From Owenia fusiformis (taxonomy: Eukaryota > Annelida > Polychaeta > Sabellida > Oweniidae), in NCBI GenBank assembly GCA_903813345.2, contig CAIIXF020000005.1:8127375-8191374 (forward strand): 64,000 bases of DNA, given 5' to 3'. Of the stretch, positions 26,501 through 35,500 are shown one piece after another. The notes under the pieces are model-generated. The model had not been told where the DNA came from and did no database searches. It saw nothing but the letters and a program-made list of their open reading frames with translations. A program made the position numbers and the translations under genes. Within the stretch, counting starts at the first letter, position 1, and each line of letters begins with the position of its first letter.

Positions 26501-29500
26501 TTCTAGCAAATCATGCCGGAACCATTTATGACGTCACTTGATTCTAGGAAATCATGAAATGTTCATGATTTTTTTTTATTCATTAGTTCCCAGAATGCAC
26601 TTCTACAGTGGTATACGCTGGAGTGTATACGGAGGAGTTGTATACGATGACGATATACCACTCTCCACTGTATATCGCTGTTATAGACCCATGTTATACA
26701 ACTGTAATTGGACTTAGAGTGGTATAAGAATAAATATACTGTATATATATTAAATATAATAGATTAGATATGTAAAATATACTTTGATTACCCTTTTCTA
26801 GTTAAATAGTGAGACCCATTTTTTGCTATATTAATTCAGTTCTATTTTCAACAGGATGGGCTAGCAGAAGTAAAATTGGACGAAGATAAACTTCCAGTTA
26901 TAGGTATGTACATCCTTAATTTACTGCTATGTTACTGGCATCACATCAGAGGTTTTGGTCCTTAGAATTGAGTAGTGGTCCTTAGGACCAGTAAAATTCA
27001 TGTGAGGATGCATCAATTTGTGGCACAAATAATTTCTTGATTTTTTTTTTTTTTTCATGGAACCAGTAACAAATTGAAATGAAGTGGTCCTACTTGGCGA
27101 CTCATTTTCCCCAGGACTCTTTGCATGTCGGTTTGCATGATTTACATTTCATTGAATTTCCTTCTTGAGTAAATAAGCTAGGGATTACCTCGCTTTCAAT
27201 AACCTGACCAAGAAGAATTAAGATGGATGTCAATGGATTTTGATAGAAAAATCACATACAACGTTTTTAGAATATCACTTTCGGTAAGCTTAATAACCTG
27301 ACAAGACTGGTTTCTTTCTTCTTTTTTGGAACTAATACTGACACGACTAAGACTCATCACTTGGAATTCCTGTGAACATAAAATATTTGCGTAAAAATCC
27401 AGTGGGATCAAGAACTTAATTTTCCTGAATATGTGGAAGTAAAAAAGATTAGATACCAAGAAGAATTAAGGTAGATGTCAATAGATTTTGATAGAAAAAT
27501 CACATTCAACATTTTGAAAATATCACTTTCGGTAAGCTACTTCCGGTTTCTTGAAATTGTAAACTGGGATTTGATTGGTTCACAGCAGGTGATGCAATAT
27601 AGTCAGCTAATCAAATTGGACCTTTCAATTCTTGTTGGGCGATAATTAGAAGAATGAAAAAGAAAATTTTAGTCAGAAAATCACTGGTGATCCACTCGAT
27701 TACTCTGGTTACCGAAACGGTTCGTTTTGGTAACAAAATGTCGGAACTTCGAAGGTACGATTTTTCTCTTTTCCTTATTTCACACGTTGTAGGCAGAATT
27801 CCCACGTCATTTTTTAACACTAACATGTATCAGTATCATATGTTTAAGAAAATGTACATATGTGCGAACAAATAGCTCAGAAGACAACAGAATCGTCGAT
27901 TTAATTGTTCACTTAAGTTACAAAAACGTTTTTTCGAAAAACAGTTAAGATCTGCACTTTTAACCAAAACCGTTTATCTGCAGGTTGAGTGCTTTCCAAA
28001 ACCTCTGCATCACATCAGTACTAGTGCTTCTGTCATTGGTTGGAATGACTTCAATACTTGTGCTTCTGTCATTGGTTGGTTTGACTTCAATACTTGTGCT
28101 TCTGTCATTGGTTGGTTTGACTTCAGTACTAGTGCTTCTGTCATTGGTTGGAATGACTTCAATACTTGTGCTTCTGTCATTGGTTGGTTTGACTTCAATA
28201 CTTGTGCTTCTGTCATTGGTTGGTTTGACTTCAATACTTGTGCTTCTGTCATTGGTTGGAATGACTTCAATACTTGTGCTTCTGTCATTGGTTGGTTTGA
28301 CTTCAATACTTGTGCTTCTGTCATTGGTTGGCTTGACTTCAATACTTGTGCTTCTGTCATTGGTTGGCTTGACTTCAGTACTTGTGCTTCTGTCATTGGT
28401 TGGCTTGACTTCAATACTTGTGCTTCTGTCATTGGTTGGCTTGACTTCAATACTTGCGCTTCTGTCATTGGTTGGCTTGACTTCAATACTTGTGCTCATT
28501 TCATTTTGTTGACCAGTTGCAATATTATTTTCCTATACCTTGTGAAAAATAAACTGGTCAGTATTAAAAGTAACCTGGTAATGACCAGCTGACCGGCCCT
28601 TAGGGCCTACCCTGATTATTACTAACCCTACTGAAAACAGTGACACGTGACACTACTACAAAAACAATAACTACACAGCTCATTAACCACAACACAAAAC
28701 AACACAAACAATGGCATACCCAATCAGTCTCCAATGTGTTGTCATAGTTATAAGCAAGCCTATTTTTCTTCCAACAGTAATCCCCATCAGTATGTCTCTG
28801 CTCATAAATTATGTTATGAAGTGCCTGTCAGGTTTGAAACATGTCCAGAATTACCGTGGCAGTAAAAACATAAATCCAGGACATCCGTGTTTCAAAACAA
28901 AATTACATAATTAAAGGTTTAGCCTTTTACACTGGGAGGAACCTCCTCTGGGAAGAAACAGTGCACGATGCGGTTTTTTTTTATTATTATTATTAAATAG
29001 TTCATATGGTGAGCTATTGCAATGACTCACTTGTCTTTCCGTCGTCTGTCTAATCCATCCATTCATCATTCTAAAATACCACTGTCGATAGGATTCCAGT
29101 TTTAACAAATTTTTGGTTTATTATCAATAAAGGAAAAACACCCATGGCTCCTGTTTCAAAAGCTCACCTATTTTCAAAATGGCCACCATTAATGAGGTAC
29201 ACCATGGAAACCCAGTACCCACGGTAATATTTATTTATTAATATTCTTGAATTGATTTATTTAGTTTTATTCAGGATTCTGTTGAAAATTCTTTGATTTG
29301 TACATGTATGTTTCTCTAATATTGTGTAATACTAATATTGTTACAATCCATCTTCCAGAGTTGTCTGGAAAATAACCACAAGAATGTTTTATTTCAACGT
29401 TTTAAGGCCACAACAAATCTTGGCAAACCTGGTTTTATTTTTGAAATGTTACTTTATAATTTTTTTGCAAAGAGCACACAACTGCATTTAATTTTAAATG

Positions 29501-32500
29501 GTATTCTTTTTGTACAATATTTATATAATATTAAGATTTTTAGAGAAAACTTTTGGAGCAACCCTCGTATTAGTAGTTGTTTTGAAAATAAAAACCTCAA
29601 AATGATATGGTTAAGTCTGTTCTTCTTAAAGGACAGACCTTAATGAATACTGAACAAATTATAGTTCCTAATAAATTGAAACCAGGTTATTGACAGAAAA
29701 TTGACTTGCACATCCTATTTGTAATACCAATATAGAGACAGTTTTATTCTCTAGAGCAATCATTTCACTCTACATTAGAACATGATAAGTGCACAGCCAC
29801 TCCAACAGCCAGTAATTCAAATCTGTTTAAAATAATAAAATATAAATCAAAAAGTGAGTGCAAAATGATTGATGCGAACCATTTATTTATTTGTCAGTGA
29901 CAGTAAGGCCATCATAGATAAACTTCCGTTTCACAGTTTTTGAAAAAACAGAAATAATTTAATTTATTTATATGAATTGTCACAACAAGTCACAACCTAA
30001 AACTTACTTATTGTTAATTCAGGTCACTTGGTGTTCTTTCCTCAGAATTCCTGACTTTCTAACATTGGTACCAACTTTGGCCACAAGGGTGATTTTAATC
30101 ACAATATCTTAGAATCAGGTCCAAAATATATAACAGTATGAAAATGCCACGCTTGGTCCTAATGTCAGAAAATCAGAAATTCTGATCTGAGGAATATAAT
30201 CTTTCCTAAAACATTGATAAGTGAAGTGATTTAGGTTGTGACAAGCACTAATAATCATATAAGTGTCTCCTGCCAACCTGCAGTAACATGTTCATACCGG
30301 TACATTTTTTTCGTTTATGTTCTTGAAAAAATCTAATTAACCCCTTGTTTGCATATTACTGATATATTGACCTTGTCTCTAATGGTATAAAATACTCACT
30401 TAACAATCAGCTTTATATTTTCTGGTGCATTATCTGTCTCTACCATTGGCTTTCAATTAGAGTATAGTTGAAAGCCCAAGGTCTATACCTATTGTTACAT
30501 AAATGCAATTATTTATCAATCAACCTCAATCTGCAATACCCCATTCTCTGTGCCTTTGTTACGAGATTTACCTCATTTATGAGTGTGTGACTAATCCATC
30601 CGAGAAAAAATAAATACATTCTCAAGTTGAATACAAAACCCACTTCAACACGAATTGCAATTCATTTAATAATTGGAAAATGATTAGTTAATATGATTCT
30701 ATATGATTGTCATGTTACAACTGAAGCATTTACTCTTCAGTACAATGTCTGTAGGTACAACTCATTTAGATACAATGCCTGTAGGTACAATGCATGTAGG
30801 TACAATGTCTGTAGGTACAATGCATGTAGGTACAATGTCTGTAGGTACAATGCCTGTAGGTACAATGCATGTAGGTACAATGTCTGTAGGTACAATGTCT
30901 GTAGGTACAATGCATGTAGGTGCAATGTCTGTAGATGCAATGCATGTAGGTACAATGTCTGTAGGCACAATGCATGTTGGTACAATGCATGTAGGTACAA
31001 TGTCTGTAGGTACAATGCATGTAGGTGCAATGTCTGTAGACGCAATGCATGTAGGTACAATGTCTGTAGGCACAATGCATGTTGGTACAATGTCTGTAGG
31101 TACAATGCATGTAGGTACAATGGATTCCTTCACCTGTGAAGAGTAAAGACAGACATTTAAGTTATTTAGAGCAAAATGCCTTTTTCTCATATCTCACCTT
31201 ATGAATAAAAAATATGATGACCCCCCCCCACACACACACACGCACCACTACTACAACCCACAGATTGATTTTGTTTAACTAAAAACGACAAGTGGGTGAT
31301 AATAATAGCTCAATGGGTGAGCTAAAGAAGCTGTTGATTGAGAGAGTGGGGTAAATGTGAAAAAGTGAACGTTGATTTTGCATCAAGGTTGTCAAATCAT
31401 TGGTTTCAAATGAATTAATATTGACAGTTATTCTGAAATGTTATCACTACAGCAGATATACAACTACACATCTAAACAGTTTAATGAGCTCTGCAACTTT
31501 TCTGTTAAATAAGATGTGATCTACTGATTCACATGACCACCATAGAAGTAAAACTACACCTTTCTCCTTTGTTTAAAAAGTCATAGTGATCACTTAGTGG
31601 AGAGTTTAAGCTAGCAATGTTTTTCACAACGTAACTGCGAACGCAAAGTCCATGAATCACTACAGTAAAGTGTATAGCGTGCTTACAAAACAAGCGCTAA
31701 TTAATCTTCTCCAGATACCCGTTCAGCTTCAGAGCTGTGTTTAGAACGGGAAATATGCAATTTCACTTTGGTGGCAACGGGAATTATTATACTTGTGTTT
31801 TTTGAATAATGCAAAGAATAATGGTTTCTGAAGAGAACGATGTATGTCATTCATGTTTTAGCTCCAAATATCATACAAAACGATTCAAAATCCTCCACAA
31901 CAATTGCAATGATTTCACCATGGAAACATCATATTTTCAGCTCTATTTTGGTCATAACTCTACAAGGATTCTATCAATTTGCTTGAAATTGTACAGGTAC
32001 CTTAATTTATAGGTTATCAATGATGTCTGCAAGTTTTAGCAAAATATGTTGCAAAGATTCAAGTGTACGAGAGGTACACAGTAATGTCTAGAATGCACTT
32101 TCACCATGTGAGCCAAGTACCCATGGTTCTATTTTTTCATCATCAGATATAAATAATAACTGGCCTGATTTTTGACATTCATATACCCATTCCTTGTGTT
32201 TTCTACATATCCTTGAATTTGATTTAGATCTTTCATATCTTGCAAATTTTGCCTTAGCCACCATGGTATTATAACCTCATATAGGGTTTACATTAGTGAT
32301 CATCTATTCTTCCTACGCTATTCCATTAATCGCTTGTCAAGTTCAATGTATTTTATGTTAGTCTGTCTCACAACTCCTACACTTGTCATAATAAAAAGTC
32401 ATTTAGATCTTCCAATTCATTTAAAAATGGTAAGCCTTTCAAACATACCTGATATTAGTCAGACTATAAATATTGAATTGCATTTTTAATCACATCACAG

Positions 32501-35500
32501 TATTGGAAAGTGGCTTATTTTATGCCATTCCCTTCTAATGTGATGTAGTCCATTTCCTGAAATGTCCTTACAATTACAGTACATGTGAATGCTCTACCCT
32601 GCTTATTCCACATAAATAATAGTCTTGAATCAACCCCTAGTAACCCCCTTCCTTAACAATTACCTCCAGAAGGTCCTGTATACTTTTTAGGGATACAGTT
32701 TCTGTGAAGTACAAGACTTTGGAGATGAAGTAGATTGAGGGAGGGGGGTCAGAGACTGATGCAAGACTAATTTCACTATTTCTCCTTTCTCTTTCATGTT
32801 ATAAAAATGACCTTTATGTTGCAGTGCCACTACGTGAGGGTGGAGAGAAAGGGTCTAAAAAAGGAAGCAAGAAGAATAGTCAAGTCTTGATGTCAATCAC
32901 AATGGATGAGTGGAAGGTAAGGAGTTGACCCAAAATGTGGAAGGTGTTGGCTCAATATGTGGAAAGTGTTGGCTCAAAATGTGGAAGGTGTTCTCTCAAT
33001 ATGTGGAAGGCGTTGGCTCAAAATATGGCTATGTGGTTCAAACATTCTTGTGTTTTTATCTGACATTGAAATTACTTTCATCACCCATTAAAAATAAATG
33101 ATATTATCACGCCATTGAGTGATAAATTGGGATTTGAAAATCTTTTTTACTGGTTTTCAGCCACACTGTTTCATGAATTGACCTGAGCTGAAATTGTCAT
33201 TGATGAATTTTGGTATGAAACTTTACAACTGAGTAGTGTGTGGGCACTCTGGGTTTATGTTAAGGTAGCCATTTTTGATTTTTCCATCCTAAAGTTTTGT
33301 CTGTCTACAGTCTTGTCTATATGTTTCAAGTTAAACCAATTGATGGATTGATCTGAGATTTAAAGAGATGTTTTTGGTTTGAAAGTTTAGAACTAATTAG
33401 GGAGCCAAACTATTTCATGGATCTATCTGAAATTTTCATGGATGTTTTTTGGTTATACAAGTACAATTGACTAGTCTTGAGTATTCTAGCGCAGTCAGAT
33501 GTCCCTTTGGTAGTTCGACTTTTTCAGGAAAGCAACAAACTTGGCCCAGTTGTAGAAACATATGATCTGAATGAAAAATGATTTCGGGGCAAGTGATTCG
33601 GGCAGGTCTTCATGGATTGTAAGCCTCTGACCCCCACCCCTATCAGGCGGGGAGGGGGTACATTATAATAAAGTAAATAAAAATAGTTGTAAAGTATATT
33701 TCTTTAAATGACTTCATTTGGTGATTGCTTTGAGCCTTGAAATTGAGAAAAAACTATTTTAGAAGTGGTGTTTAGGAAGGAAAATACATTTTAACCCAAT
33801 TATCTAACGTGAATTCATCTTCAAAGGGTCAAATATGGGACATCAAGTACTGTATTTCAAGAATGTGATGTCTGATCATCCTGAAAAAATTCATACTAAT
33901 AGAGATATAGGTGTTAATCACTCATATGATACATGGCTTGTGTAGCTCATGTAATTTTTGAGAAATAAATTATCGAAATATGGATATTTAAGCCCTTGCG
34001 GCCTAGGGGTGACCTTATTTTACCTTAATAATTTTTAAGATACGCAATGTTTGGGCCTCATATGAATTCTAAATGTTGCATTAAGTATTGTTTTGTCATA
34101 TTATTCCTAATTAAATGTAAAAAAATTATTGGAAATTAAAAAAAAATCAAATTTTCATTTTCGGTTCTAAAGGGCCAGGGGTAACCATATTTTACCCTAA
34201 TAATTTCCCAGATATGTAATAAATGCATCTCAAATTAGCTCAAGATGTTGCATATAGTTCTGTTTTATCATACTTCTTCCAATAAGATGTAGAAAATGAT
34301 CGGATATATCTAAAAAATCAAAATTTTCACTTAAGCTCTTGATGGCCCTGGGGTAACCTTATTTTACCTTAATAATTTTCTAAATATGAGACATAGTCAC
34401 CTCATATGAGCTTAAGATGGAATATTTAGCCCTGTTTTATCGTACCATTCCCAAGGAGTGAAAAAATGATTGGAAATTATAAGAAAATGACATTTTCATA
34501 TTACACCCCCAATCCGCAACATCTTCTTGCAGCGCTGTAAACAGTACTGAACAGTGCAGTCAGAGTACTGCACTATATAGCAATGTACAATGCTATTCTA
34601 ACACCATCTGTTTTGGACAGCATAGTACAGTACTGTTTTTACAGCTCAGTACTGTTTTAGAAAACAGCTGTGTTCAGTACTGTTTTTACAGCACTGTTTA
34701 TGAAACCATGCTGTTTAATGCAGTTTGAGATTGGTAAGATATATCATATTATCTACTCAGATGAGCTCAAAATAGTGAATATAGTCTAGTTTTGTCATAT
34801 TATTGCTACTGAGATATACAATAATGATTAACAATTATAAAAATGAACCTCAACAGCCATTTATTCCTTTTTAGTACCAATGGCAATACTATCTAGTTTT
34901 ATAGAACATTTTCTAAGATATGAAAATGTTTGATAAGTCTGAAAAATGGTAAGGGCTAAACTTCGTTCATGGCCAAGTGGCCTTGAAATATCTAAGGCAG
35001 GTCGTACATACTGGAGGAATTCCCCTCACCATAGGCCATATGCAATCCAAATTGACATTTTCAGCACAAGTTACTGCCAGTTTAAACCACATCAAAATCA
35101 ACTGTATTGACTATGATTCTTATTAGGTCATGACAGAAGCAGTCTTTGGCATGCTTCTTCATATGAGCGAATGGTGATGGCAGATACTTCACTATCGGGC
35201 TAAGATATTGCATTACCTCATTGTGAGGTCACTATCTTCTTGCCATCTTCTTCCAGGGTTTCAGTTTTGATGCCTGGAAGGAAAACAGCTCCCTCTTGTT
35301 CTAACTATCTTAGGAAATCTTGCCAATTCCACAGAAGAAAATTAGTGGGATATACTTTCCTCACTGTTCCAGTTTTGTGCTGTTTGTATCTATGCTCATT
35401 AACATCAAAGTTGAATGACTAAGCTACATAGTAGATGCCAAAATAATAGACAGGGCATGTATAGTTAAACATGCTAACAGTGACATATAAAGAAAATTTG

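Noticed and set aside
27960-28512. Three overlapping frames of 158-179 aa with regular 12-residue repeats
   Set aside because: They follow from a 36-bp tandem repeat whose period is a multiple of three; frames are open on both strands and no gene context exists.
29338-29643. 101-aa frame in NSE4 intron 8
   Set aside because: AT-rich, Phe/Leu/Asn-heavy composition expected by chance; no splice sites or domain.
30741-31125. CRISPR-like regular array
   Set aside because: Units are contiguous 15-mers without spacers, in an animal genome context.
30693-31190. Five overlapping frames rich in YNACR, GTMHV or IVPTC repeats
   Set aside because: 15-bp minisatellite artefacts; all frames are equally open.
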